Shown here: positions 46,656-54,625 of the stretch, piece by piece
How the letters are laid out: each line of letters opens with the position of its first letter
Numbering within the stretch: the first letter of the stretch is position 1
NCBI RefSeq assembly: GCF_003347495.1
Contig: NZ_QCXY01000001.1
Span: 248,001-312,000 of the forward strand
From: Pleomorphovibrio marinus
Lineage (GTDB): Bacteria; Bacteroidota; Bacteroidia; Cytophagales; Cyclobacteriaceae
Length of the DNA: 64,000 nucleotides
Direction: 5' to 3'
Made by a program: the position numbers and the translations under genes
Notes under the pieces: generated by a model
What the model saw: the letters and a program-made list of their open reading frames with translations, nothing else
Told to the model about the DNA's origin: nothing
Databases searched by the model: none

Positions 46656-46845
46656 ATGAAATCGAGCATGAGGAGAACCTCACACGGAGGGATGATTATC
46701 AAAGCGAGATTCCATGTGGCAAATAAAAATCAATTATAAACACATGAAATCGAGCATGACGAGCACGTCACACACTGGGATGCCCCGATAGCTATCGGGG
46801 AGATGCGAGATTCCATATGGCCTTTAAAAAACAAATTATAATCAT
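46656..46845 (+). repeat. tandem array of two repeat units ending at the FAH gene start
   Basis: Unit 1 (46656-46743) is 88 bp, the same length as the unit at 17577, and has an open frame of 27 codons. Unit 2 (46744-46845) is 102 bp, with CCCCGATAGCTATCGGGG (46783-46800), and ends AATTATAATCAT before the ATGAAATTA of the next gene. The last 90 bp of unit 2 are identical to those of 45629-45752. Confidence 0.9.
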
Positions 46846-47706
46846 ATGAAATTAATAAGATTTGGAAAAATTGGTGATGAAAAGCCAGGAATAGTATTGG
46901 AAGATGGAAGAAGACTGGACTGCAGTGCTTTCGGTTCAGATTGGGATGAAAATTTCCTTGGTGATCCTAATGGTTTAAAGCAGCTAGAAAACTGGCTAAA
47001 AGCCAATGAATCGGCCTGTCCGGAAGTTTCCAAGGAGGAACGATTAGGTGTGCCACTCACTAGACCCTCTAAAATTCTATGCGTGGGACTAAATTATTCC
47101 CTACATGCCAAAGAAAGTGGGATGGAAGTGCCCAAACAGCCGGTTCTTTTTATGAAGGCCACTTCTGCAATTTCAGGGCCTTTTGACCCCATCGTTATCC
47201 CAAAAAATTCCAGTGCCAGTGATTGGGAAGTGGAACTTGCCATTGTGATTGGAAAAAAGGCCAGTTACGTCTCTGAAAACAACGCCTATGACCATATTGC
47301 CGGTTATGTACTTCATAACGACGTAAGCGAAAGGGATTGGCAACTGAAACATGGTGGTCAATGGGTAAAAGGGAAAAGTGCCGACACCTTTGCCCCGCTA
47401 GGCCCTTATTTGGTAACAAAGGATGAAATTAAAAACCCCAATAAATTGCCTCTTTGGCTCAAACTAAATGGCAAAATTCTTCAAAACAGCAATACCTCTG
47501 ATTTGGTGTTCAATGTAGAGCAACTTGTAAGCTATATTAGCCAATATATGACATTGCTTCCAGGAGATATCATCAGCACTGGAACCCCATCCGGAGTAGG
47601 TATGGGATTAACACCTCCCACCTATTTAAAAGAGGGTGATGTGGTGGAACTCAGTGTGGAAGGTCTTGGAACTTCAAGACAAGAGGTAGTAAGTTATAAA
47701 GGATAA
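46846..47706 (+). CDS. fumarylacetoacetate hydrolase family protein
   Basis: A 286-residue FAH-fold enzyme. An N-terminal domain (about 1-70) is followed by the catalytic domain with LCVGLNYSLHAKESG, the metal Glu pair in DWEVELAIVIGKK, and the Asp in YVLHNDVSERDWQ. Later blocks are KGKSADTFAPLGPYLV and STGTPSGVGMGLTPPTYLKEGDVVEL. It is close to 2,4-diketo-3-deoxy-L-fuconate hydrolase and other C-C bond hydrolases of the family. It lies next to the SDR gene, and the pair suggests a deoxy-sugar-acid pathway. The other pathway enzymes (dehydratase, mutarotase) are not in this window. Confidence 0.92.
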   Translation: MKLIRFGKIGDEKPGIVLEDGRRLDCSAFGSDWDENFLGDPNGLKQLENWLKANESACPEVSKEERLGVPLTRPSKILCVGLNYSLHAKESGMEVPKQPVLFMKATSAISGPFDPIVIPKNSSASDWEVELAIVIGKKASYVSENNAYDHIAGYVLHNDVSERDWQLKHGGQWVKGKSADTFAPLGPYLVTKDEIKNPNKLPLWLKLNGKILQNSNTSDLVFNVEQLVSYISQYMTLLPGDIISTGTPSGVGMGLTPPTYLKEGDVVELSVEGLGTSRQEVVSYKG

Positions 47707-47729
47707 GTTGTTCCCAATTTATTTTACAG

Positions 47730-47763
47730 CAGCCAACCCAAAGAACAGGGGTTGGCTGTTTTT
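47730..47763 (+). terminator. bidirectional terminator between FAH and DUF58 genes
   Basis: CAGCCAACCC (47730-47739) pairs perfectly with GGGTTGGCTG (47749-47758), followed by TTTTT. It lies between the ends of two convergent genes and may serve both; the last T bases overlap the end of the DUF58 frame. Confidence 0.9.
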
Positions 47764-49102
47764 ACAATAAATTTTTCGCCTTAATGGAAAGATAGCGGTT
47801 GATGGTATTAACCGTCAATTGTTCTGGTGGTGTCAAAAGGCAGCTAATACCTCTTCTTTCCATCTCTAGAATCATCTGCCTTTTCTCAAGGGTAAGTTTC
47901 TGCGCAATCGTTTTCTTGTAGACTCCAAACACAGAATCCGTTTTTGATTGGGCCAATACTGAAAGAGTGGTGTTTTCAAAAATCACTACTACCAACAAAT
48001 GCTTCCTGTTTAGTCCCTGTAAATAAGGCAATTGTCTTTTAAGTGCTCCAATATGCTCAAAATTGGTGTAAAGGACCAACAGACTTCTGGTAGGAATCTT
48101 GAAATTTATGGTGGCATAAAGCAGTCCAAAATCCGAGTCCAAAAAGTGGGTCTCCAACCGGTATAATGAATCAGAAAAATTTCTCAAATGCCCTTTTCGG
48201 TTACTAGCAGGGAGTGCTTGGTGGATTTGGTTTGAAAAACAAATTAATCCTACCTTATCCTGCTTTCTCAATCCAACATTAGCAAAGGCCAACGCGCTAT
48301 TTACCCCATAATCCAGCAAGCTTAACCCATTGAAAGGCATTTTCATTGCCCTGCCGGTATCCAAGAGTACATAGAGGGGTTGGGATTTTTGTTCCTGAAA
48401 TACATTCACCATGAGGTCAGCCTTCTTTGCTGAAGCTTTCCAATTCATGTTTCTTATATCGTCCCCGGGAACGTATTCTTTGATATGCTCAAATTCTAAT
48501 GTGTGCCCCAGCCTCCTGGTTTTCTTTATCCCCTCTGTGCTAGCTTTTGGATTAAGTGCCATGAAAGCGTATCTACCCATGTGAATAAAGGATGGATAGA
48601 CTTTGCAAGTCGACTTATCCCCAAAGCTAAATCTTCTTTTAAGGAGTCCTAAGGACGTTTGGATGAAAACATGAAGCTCCCCGAAACTGTACTCCCCACG
48701 AGCTTTGGGTCTTAAGGTATAGGTCATCTTTTGAGTGGAGCCGGGGGATAGTTTAGTACATAAAAGAAAATCCCTTGACTGAAACTGAACCGGCAATTCA
48801 TCGATTACCTCCACAATCAGCATTACCCTGAAATCACTTTTTAATACTAATTCGATTTGGTTTTCGTCACCATTGGATAGCTTTTCTGGAAGGAGCCTTT
48901 CCCCTGATAGCCCTTGCCGCTTTCCATACAGTCTCAGGGCATCCCACATGGTTGCCATAACCAGTATGACAGAAAGGACCAAAGCAATATCGAAGAGCCA
49001 TTCCCACCAATACCCGAATAGAAACAGCACTGTCAAAATAGACAGATAAATCAACAAATATCTTCCGATAAATAGGCTCTTAAACCATCCTATTAACCTC
49101 AT
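47762..49102 (-). CDS. DUF58 domain protein of the MoxR cluster
   Basis: A 446-residue membrane protein. Two N-terminal membrane segments (IYLSILTVLFLFGYWW and LFDIALVLSVILVMAT) are followed by a beta-rich segment and the DUF58 motif, VPGDDIRNMNWKASAKKADLMVNVFQEQKSQPLYVLLDTGRAM. Such proteins have a von Willebrand A-like region and act with the MoxR ATPase. Here it overlaps moxR by 4 bases. It is the last gene of the minus-strand run that starts at 53880. The terminator at 47730 follows. The function of MoxR-DUF58 pairs is not settled; envelope maturation is proposed. Confidence 0.92.
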   Translation of the reverse strand: MRLIGWFKSLFIGRYLLIYLSILTVLFLFGYWWEWLFDIALVLSVILVMATMWDALRLYGKRQGLSGERLLPEKLSNGDENQIELVLKSDFRVMLIVEVIDELPVQFQSRDFLLCTKLSPGSTQKMTYTLRPKARGEYSFGELHVFIQTSLGLLKRRFSFGDKSTCKVYPSFIHMGRYAFMALNPKASTEGIKKTRRLGHTLEFEHIKEYVPGDDIRNMNWKASAKKADLMVNVFQEQKSQPLYVLLDTGRAMKMPFNGLSLLDYGVNSALAFANVGLRKQDKVGLICFSNQIHQALPASNRKGHLRNFSDSLYRLETHFLDSDFGLLYATINFKIPTRSLLVLYTNFEHIGALKRQLPYLQGLNRKHLLVVVIFENTTLSVLAQSKTDSVFGVYKKTIAQKLTLEKRQMILEMERRGISCLLTPPEQLTVNTINRYLSIKAKNLL

Positions 49103-50118
49103 CTCGGAACTGGAACTGATTCTAAAATGGCTTCAATGACAGATTCGGTAGTCATTCCCTCCATTTCCCTTTCCGGAGTAAGGATTATCCTATGCCTCAG
49201 TACAGGTTTTGCCGCCCTCTTAATGTCCTCGGGAATGATAAAATCACGGCTGTCTATAGCCGCAAATCCCTGAGCTGCCCGCATAATCGCAAGAGAAGCT
49301 CTAGGTGAGGCCCCCAAAAATAAATGAGGATGATTTCTTGTCTTGGTGATCAGGGAAGCTATATAATGCATTAAATCTTTCTCCACAAGAACTCGTGCAG
49401 ATAAATCCTGAAATTCCCTAATTTCCTCTGGGCTAATCACCCCATTTATCTTTCCTAACACATCCCGGTGCCCCCGGCCATGATGCCCCTCCAGAATAAG
49501 TACCTCTTCATCCAATGTAGGGTAACCTACATCAATCTTGAATAAAAACCTGTCGAGTTGAGCCTCTGGAAGGGCATAAGTTCCTTCTTGCTCAATGGGG
49601 TTCTGGGTTGCCAATACCATAAAAGGGTTTTCCATCTCGTACTTTTGGCCTTCGAGGGTCACTTGCCTTTCCTCCATAACCTCAAACAAGGCCGATTGAG
49701 TTTTTGCTGGTGATCGGTTAATCTCATCTATTAATATGACATTCGAAAATACAGGGCCTTTTCGAAACTCAAAGCTGGAGGACTTCCTATCAAAAACTGA
49801 GGTACCAAGGACATCACTTGGCATAAGGTCAGGTGTAAACTGAATCCTACTGAACTGGGTTTGTAAAGTCTTAGCAAAAATCTTTGCCGTAATGGTTTTG
49901 GCCACCCCTGGTACTCCTTCAATTAAAATATGGCCTTTTGCCAAAAGACCGACCATTAGCAGCTCCATCATCTCATCTTGCCCCACAATAATTTTCTTTA
50001 ACTCCTGCAGGACCAGGTTCATGGCACGGTTAAGCTCCTTTAGGGGAAGCCTGCTTTCAAATTGACCATCTCCGCTATTCTGGTTTGGTTCTGGATTAGC
50101 TTGTGATTCTTCATTCAT
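49099..50118 (-). CDS. MoxR-family AAA+ ATPase
   Basis: A 339-residue AAA+ ATPase. Walker A is GVPGVAKT (68-75), Walker B VILIDEINR starts at residue 127, sensor 1 is VLATQNPIEQEG, and the sensor 2 region is ASPRASLAIMRAAQ. This pattern is the MoxR family (PF07726). It is thought to act as a chaperone for assembly or metal insertion in enzyme complexes and needs the DUF58 protein. The gene overlaps both neighbours: 4 bases with DUF58 and 8 bases with DUF4350. It is thus tightly co-translated. Confidence 0.95.
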   Translation of the reverse strand: MNEESQANPEPNQNSGDGQFESRLPLKELNRAMNLVLQELKKIIVGQDEMMELLMVGLLAKGHILIEGVPGVAKTITAKIFAKTLQTQFSRIQFTPDLMPSDVLGTSVFDRKSSSFEFRKGPVFSNVILIDEINRSPAKTQSALFEVMEERQVTLEGQKYEMENPFMVLATQNPIEQEGTYALPEAQLDRFLFKIDVGYPTLDEEVLILEGHHGRGHRDVLGKINGVISPEEIREFQDLSARVLVEKDLMHYIASLITKTRNHPHLFLGASPRASLAIMRAAQGFAAIDSRDFIIPEDIKRAAKPVLRHRIILTPEREMEGMTTESVIEAILESVPVPR

Positions 50119-51319
50119 CTGTATACGCAGTTACAATTTCGTTTACTTTGAGTAGTTCTTTATTGGATTTACGATCCAACTGCCCGATACGAGCAAGTAG
50201 ATTCATATCTTCCTCCACCGACTGTTGGGAACGGCCTGTTTTTTCCGCAAGCATTTTCCAAGAATTGGAATTCTTTAAATTTAAGTCTATTCGGTACATT
50301 CTCATGACATAATCCATCAAGAATTGGATTTGATAGTTTACCATTGAGGAATGAGCGCTTTTCTTTAAGTACAGCTTTGCCAAGGTCTCGGAAAAATAAA
50401 GGGTTTGGTTCTCTGCTTCCCTTTGCACAGGAATGGCTCGTTGCTTCCTTTTACCTTCGAATATCACCCAGCACAATCCTAAAATGAGTATGCAATAGTA
50501 GGCCATTTTCAATGATTTATTTTCAATGAGCACATACAATGGGGATTGGGGATCCACTCTGCCAACCTTATAAAAATGGTCTTGATATAGGGGTTGATTA
50601 TCCGGCAGGTATGACAATACTGCTTCCAAATAGGAGAGGTTTTGCTCCTCCAACAAAAAGTAATTACTGAAAACCGATTGTTCGGAATGAATCAGAAAAC
50701 GTCCTTGGCCAAAGGCTATCTCCACGAAATTAGGCATAGCAAAACCTTCCTCCTCATCAGATTGGTAGCCTACTTTCACCTCACCTAAAACAGTATAATT
50801 CAAGGAATCATCCCATTCTAGGTCAATGTAGGTGGGAGTAAATACCTGATTCAAATTATAAATAGCCTCAACAGGGGAATTGACTGCGGAAAAAGTCAAA
50901 TTTGTATGACCCTCAAATTCCTCGTCCAACCTCTTTAAGCGAAGTGAAAGAGTGTCCCGAAGGTTTTTGGGGATGGAATTTGTAGCTACCATAACGGTAT
51001 TTCCATTACTCACCCAGTCCATAATTGCTTCGGAAGACCTGGTATTCCAATCCATGGTTGAGTTATAAAACAAATAGGTTCCTTCTTCGGCGTATAACTC
51101 CAGAAACTCATAAGGGGGCATTCGGACATCCTGGAATAAAACATCTCCTCTTGAATCTTTCATTAGCTCATAAACGATCATACTCCCTAAGGGCGATTTA
51201 TCGGACCTGTAGTAGCTAGGGCTCCAATCCAGGGGAGGCTTTTGGTAAAGGCTTAAGAAGGTAATGAAAATGAGAACCATTACTAGCAATACCAGCCCTA
51301 TCCAGTAGTTAATCCTCAT
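50111..51319 (-). CDS. DUF4350 domain membrane protein
   Basis: A 402-residue protein. One N-terminal membrane segment (YWIGLVLLVMVLIFITFLSLY) precedes a periplasmic DUF4350 domain (YRSDKSPLGSMIVYELMKD, PPYEFLELYAEEGTYLFY, IMDWVSNGNTVMVATN), which is a glutamine-amidotransferase-like fold. A second membrane segment near residues 266-285 (MAYYCILILGLCWVIFEGK) leads to a cytoplasmic helical tail. It sits in the usual DUF4129-DUF4350-MoxR-DUF58 order and overlaps both neighbours by 4 to 8 bases. The role is unknown. Confidence 0.9.
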   Translation of the reverse strand: MRINYWIGLVLLVMVLIFITFLSLYQKPPLDWSPSYYRSDKSPLGSMIVYELMKDSRGDVLFQDVRMPPYEFLELYAEEGTYLFYNSTMDWNTRSSEAIMDWVSNGNTVMVATNSIPKNLRDTLSLRLKRLDEEFEGHTNLTFSAVNSPVEAIYNLNQVFTPTYIDLEWDDSLNYTVLGEVKVGYQSDEEEGFAMPNFVEIAFGQGRFLIHSEQSVFSNYFLLEEQNLSYLEAVLSYLPDNQPLYQDHFYKVGRVDPQSPLYVLIENKSLKMAYYCILILGLCWVIFEGKRKQRAIPVQREAENQTLYFSETLAKLYLKKSAHSSMVNYQIQFLMDYVMRMYRIDLNLKNSNSWKMLAEKTGRSQQSVEEDMNLLARIGQLDRKSNKELLKVNEIVTAYTDE

Positions 51320-52050
51320 AATAGTGTCTTGAATCGTTCAAAAACCTGGTTTGCTTCAAGAAATAGTAGCTCGTCCATTTCCCTCTTTCCATACCAGACC
51401 AATTGGTACCACCGTGTAATCTCCCAAAAGCTCCCCCTAATTTCGGGGTTTTCAATTTCTTGAAGGTAATCAGAATTTGTCTTTTGGTCTTGCCATTGGA
51501 TTAATCCTTGCTTGGACAAAAGTTGCAAGGCATGGAGGTATCTAAACCGCAATGCCAAAGCATAATTCTTGTTTTTTAAGGCATCCTGAATTAATTCAGC
51601 AAATTGCGCGTTGGCAACCAAATCTCCCTCTGAAGCAAGGTTTGGTGAAACGGATAGCCCATGATCCCTAGACTGGACATGCTCAAGTTTAGTCATTACC
51701 CAAAAGATTACCACCAATAAAAGCAAAATGGATAAGTAGGGGATTATTTTCATTAATATTGCCCCTATACCCGTAGCCTTCCCTCCATTAAATATCCATG
51801 ACCAGAGCCTTTTCCATTTATCCGTCAACCACTGGTTTAACCTCTCCCCCCAAGACTTCGAAGCCTGAATATCTACGTAGGAAAATTCAGCCTGGGTTCT
51901 GATAGACTCGTAAAGGTCCCTATTAAACTTATTGGTTTCGGTCGTGGAGGTATCCGGGTAATGCTTGGTTTTGTTCAAATAACCCGATTCTGGAAAGGCA
52001 GATAGTTGTAAAAAAAGAAAAATGACACAGGTAAATAAACTTTTGAGCAT
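51316..52050 (-). CDS. DUF4129 domain membrane protein
   Basis: A 244-residue protein with a signal or N-terminal membrane segment (SLFTCVIFLFLQLSAFPESG), a periplasmic loop, and a second membrane segment (IIPYLSILLLLVVIFWVMTK). The C-terminal cytoplasmic part has the DUF4129 pattern: YALALRFRYLHALQLLSKQGLIQW and then EITRWYQLVWYGKREM. In other bacteria this domain is attached to transglutaminase proteins that accompany MoxR. Here it is free-standing. It overlaps the DUF4350 gene by 4 bases. Confidence 0.9.
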   Translation of the reverse strand: MLKSLFTCVIFLFLQLSAFPESGYLNKTKHYPDTSTTETNKFNRDLYESIRTQAEFSYVDIQASKSWGERLNQWLTDKWKRLWSWIFNGGKATGIGAILMKIIPYLSILLLLVVIFWVMTKLEHVQSRDHGLSVSPNLASEGDLVANAQFAELIQDALKNKNYALALRFRYLHALQLLSKQGLIQWQDQKTNSDYLQEIENPEIRGSFWEITRWYQLVWYGKREMDELLFLEANQVFERFKTLL

Positions 52051-52053
52051 GAT

Positions 52054-52917
52054 CTATTCATTCGCTTTTTCCAACTTTTCGATTTCATCAAAAAGCCCAG
52101 TGCTGCTCTTTTGTTCGTCTAAGTCAAAATAGACCAACCCTGCAAATACCATATGGACGATATAGAGCAGGTAGGTAATGGCATTGGTTAGTACAGAGAT
52201 AACTACCCAAATCACATCCTTCCCAGCAACCATTAATCCTCCGCCTTCCTCCGAAAAGACCAAGTTTTTCAACATCAAATAGGCATACATCGGGATCTGA
52301 AAGGTGAAGGAAATAATCCCCAATATTATAAAGATCACTAGGATGGTCCCAAAGGTTACCCACCATTGTCCTTTTATCAGGTCAAAACCCCTTGAGATAC
52401 CGGCACTCAAATTTCTGTTCTCCATGATCATGGCAACCGCACCCACATACAGGGGCACAGAAAAATAAATCCCTGGAAAAACAAATAACATGAAACCCAA
52501 AACTAAAATGATGAAAGCCAGGAAAGAAAACCCTAACAATTTAGCTGCATTTTTAAAAGTCTGCCTGACCACTTGCTTTTCATCTACTTCATGTACATCC
52601 CTACCGTACACTTTCATAAATTCCCAAATAGCCGATGCAGTAAGTAAATTGTATGCCAGTCCCGCCACCAACATCAACACTATACTCAAGCCGGCAAGTA
52701 TATTCCCATCCTCCAAGATAAGTATGACCCCACTTCCACCAGATCCATAGGTGGAAGTGATGCCTACTGCCACCAAAAGTAACAGAAATGGGAGGAGAGC
52801 GGTTTTATACAAAATGCGGAAAATGGGTTTTATGTTTTCTTTTAGAAAGGTAAAACCATCAGAAAGAATCGCTCCCAGCTCTCTTTCTGACCTAAGGGAA
52901 ATTCGATTTGTATCCAT
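52054..52917 (-). CDS. polytopic membrane protein of the MoxR cluster
   Basis: A 287-residue protein with about six membrane segments (for example ILYKTALLPFLLLLVAVGI, GLSIVLMLVAGLAYNLLTA, LGFSFLAFIILVLGFMLFVFPGIYF). It has the layout of the glycerophosphodiester-phosphodiesterase membrane-domain-like (YciC/DUF975) proteins that are common beside SpoIIM and DUF4129 genes. There is no catalytic motif. It is between the SpoIIM gene (0 bp) and the DUF4129 gene (3 bp). It is probably part of the same membrane complex (inference). Confidence 0.82.
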   Translation of the reverse strand: MDTNRISLRSERELGAILSDGFTFLKENIKPIFRILYKTALLPFLLLLVAVGITSTYGSGGSGVILILEDGNILAGLSIVLMLVAGLAYNLLTASAIWEFMKVYGRDVHEVDEKQVVRQTFKNAAKLLGFSFLAFIILVLGFMLFVFPGIYFSVPLYVGAVAMIMENRNLSAGISRGFDLIKGQWWVTFGTILVIFIILGIISFTFQIPMYAYLMLKNLVFSEEGGGLMVAGKDVIWVVISVLTNAITYLLYIVHMVFAGLVYFDLDEQKSSTGLFDEIEKLEKANE

Positions 52918-53880
52918 TTAAAGTTTTCTTTTTAAGTAAATAGGATAAAAAACATAATAAGTTACTACCGAAATTAATGACAAGCAAATTATGCCATACT
53001 CCAACCCTTTCGGCATAGCAGTAAGTCTAGTCACGAATCCTTCTAGAAACCCTGCCAATATAAAGAATGGAACCGTGCTTAACATTATTTTGCTCCCTCT
53101 AATTACGCCCCTCCTAAATGAATAAAGCCTGGAATAAGTACCCGGAAACAATATGGAATTACCCACTACCAGTCCTGCACTGCCAGCAACGATGATCACC
53201 GCAATTTCTATGGTTCCATGGATCCAAATCGTCCTTACGGATTCCCAAAACAACCCTTGATCAAAGAAAAAATATTGGAAGGAGCCAAGCATTACGGCGT
53301 TTTTTAACAATATGTAGAGTGTACCAATACCCAGTGTAATCCCAAGGCCAAATGCCAGCAACGCAACCCGGATGTTATTAACCGTCACACCCAAAAACAT
53401 TTCTGTAGCACCTTCACTTTTATACACCCCCATGGGGTCTCCTTCTGCGATATTTTGTAATGTCATGTCCACATACTGATCTCCCATTATACTTCTTACA
53501 AAAGCCTTGTCCGTACCGGCACTATATGCTCCCACAATGGAAAAAAGTAAAAAAAAACAGAAGGCAAACAACAAAACCTTGTGGCTTTTTGCGACTAAGC
53601 TGGGAAAGTCGGTCAGAAAAAAATAACTTAAGGACTTGCTATCCGGTTTTTTAGCTGCATGGATCAGGCGATGTGAGGAGACCGCCAACTGATTGAGATA
53701 ATTCGTGGTATTACTCTGAGGGAAAAAAGTCCTAGCAAAACTTAATTGATCGGTAATTTCGAGATAAAGCTCCGCAAGGCTATCTGGAGGAATGCTGCGA
53801 TTATTTTTTAGAACATTTTCAAATTCTGCCCATTTCTCTTTATTTGCCTTTACAAAAGCTGCTTCTCGCATGTGTAACAA
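52918..53880 (-). CDS. SpoIIM-family membrane protein
   Basis: A 320-residue protein of the stage II sporulation protein M family (PF01944). The N-terminal 100 residues are cytoplasmic helices (REAAFVKANKEKWAEFENVL). About five membrane segments follow, with VLLFAFCFFLLFSIVGAYSAG, NIRVALLAFGLGITLGIGTLYI and HGTIEIAVIIVAGSAGLVVGN, of which the last matches the family's HGxxE segment. There is no sporulation in this phylum, so the protein serves another role with the MoxR cluster. It is the first gene of the minus-strand run, divergent from the RDD gene by 28 bp. Confidence 0.92.
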   Translation of the reverse strand: MLHMREAAFVKANKEKWAEFENVLKNNRSIPPDSLAELYLEITDQLSFARTFFPQSNTTNYLNQLAVSSHRLIHAAKKPDSKSLSYFFLTDFPSLVAKSHKVLLFAFCFFLLFSIVGAYSAGTDKAFVRSIMGDQYVDMTLQNIAEGDPMGVYKSEGATEMFLGVTVNNIRVALLAFGLGITLGIGTLYILLKNAVMLGSFQYFFFDQGLFWESVRTIWIHGTIEIAVIIVAGSAGLVVGNSILFPGTYSRLYSFRRGVIRGSKIMLSTVPFFILAGFLEGFVTRLTAMPKGLEYGIICLSLISVVTYYVFYPIYLKRKL

Positions 53881-53908
53881 AAAACGTTTATGACAAATAA
53901 ATCAATAA

Positions 53909-54625
53909 ATGGATAATTTTCAAATAGAAACAGCGCAAAATATCCAAATAGATCAGCCCACTGCAACGCTGACCGAAAGGATTTTTGCCTATTTAATCGA
54001 CCTGCTCATCCAGGTTGGATACTGGGTAGCTGCGCTGTTCCTACTTGGGCTCACTGGTATGGAAGAAGGGGTGAGCCCAACCATCATTTATATGCTTTTA
54101 GCGGTTCCTTCCTTTACCTATTACCTGCTATTCGAGTGGTTGATGTCCGGTCAGACACCGGGAAAGGCAGCAATGGAAATTAGAGTGGTAATGCTGGATG
54201 GTACCAGGCCAGGGTTCATTAGTTGTTTCATAAGGTGGGTAATAAGGCCTATCGATATCACCCTCACCTCCGGAGGTGTTGCAATTCTTTTAATTCTATT
54301 AAATAGCAGGAGACAAAGGCTGGGAGATCTCGCAGCAGGAACTACGGTCAACAGTGAGAAAAAGCATTATTCCCTCCAAGAGTCCCTTTACACAGAGGTG
54401 CCGGAGGACCACGAACCCATATACCCACAGGTAACTGCACTCACCGACAAACAAATGCAGGATATTCAATTTCTGCTCTTGAAATCCTTGCGGGCCAAAA
54501 ATTACGGTGCCATCAGAAGGTTATCTCAAAAAGTCGAAAAACTCTTGGAAGTCACTCCTACTACCAAACCCTTGGAGTTCCTTCAACAGGTTGTCAAAGA
54601 CTACATTTATCTCACGCAGCGTTAG
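53909..54625 (+). CDS. RDD-family membrane protein
   Basis: A 238-residue membrane protein of the RDD family (PF06271). The first membrane region reads LTERIFAYLIDLLIQVGYWVAALFLLG with the conserved Arg and Asp. The second is YYLLFEWLMSGQTPGKAAMEIRVV, and the third LRDLAAG-like segment is RRQRLGDLAAGTTVN. The C-terminal 90 residues are helical and cytoplasmic. It is divergent from SpoIIM, with 28 bp between them, and probably works with that cluster. Its last 4 bases are shared with the end of the kinase gene at 54622. Confidence 0.92.
   Translation: MDNFQIETAQNIQIDQPTATLTERIFAYLIDLLIQVGYWVAALFLLGLTGMEEGVSPTIIYMLLAVPSFTYYLLFEWLMSGQTPGKAAMEIRVVMLDGTRPGFISCFIRWVIRPIDITLTSGGVAILLILLNSRRQRLGDLAAGTTVNSEKKHYSLQESLYTEVPEDHEPIYPQVTALTDKQMQDIQFLLLKSLRAKNYGAIRRLSQKVEKLLEVTPTTKPLEFLQQVVKDYIYLTQR

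Noticed and set aside
44407-47706. Integrative island using tRNA-Leu as attachment site
   Set aside because: No second copy of the tRNA 3' end and no integrase were seen in the window; the genes downstream are metabolic.
52918-53880. SpoIIM as evidence for sporulation
   Set aside because: The protein is a common partner of MoxR/RDD clusters in non-sporulating bacteria, and no other sporulation genes are present.
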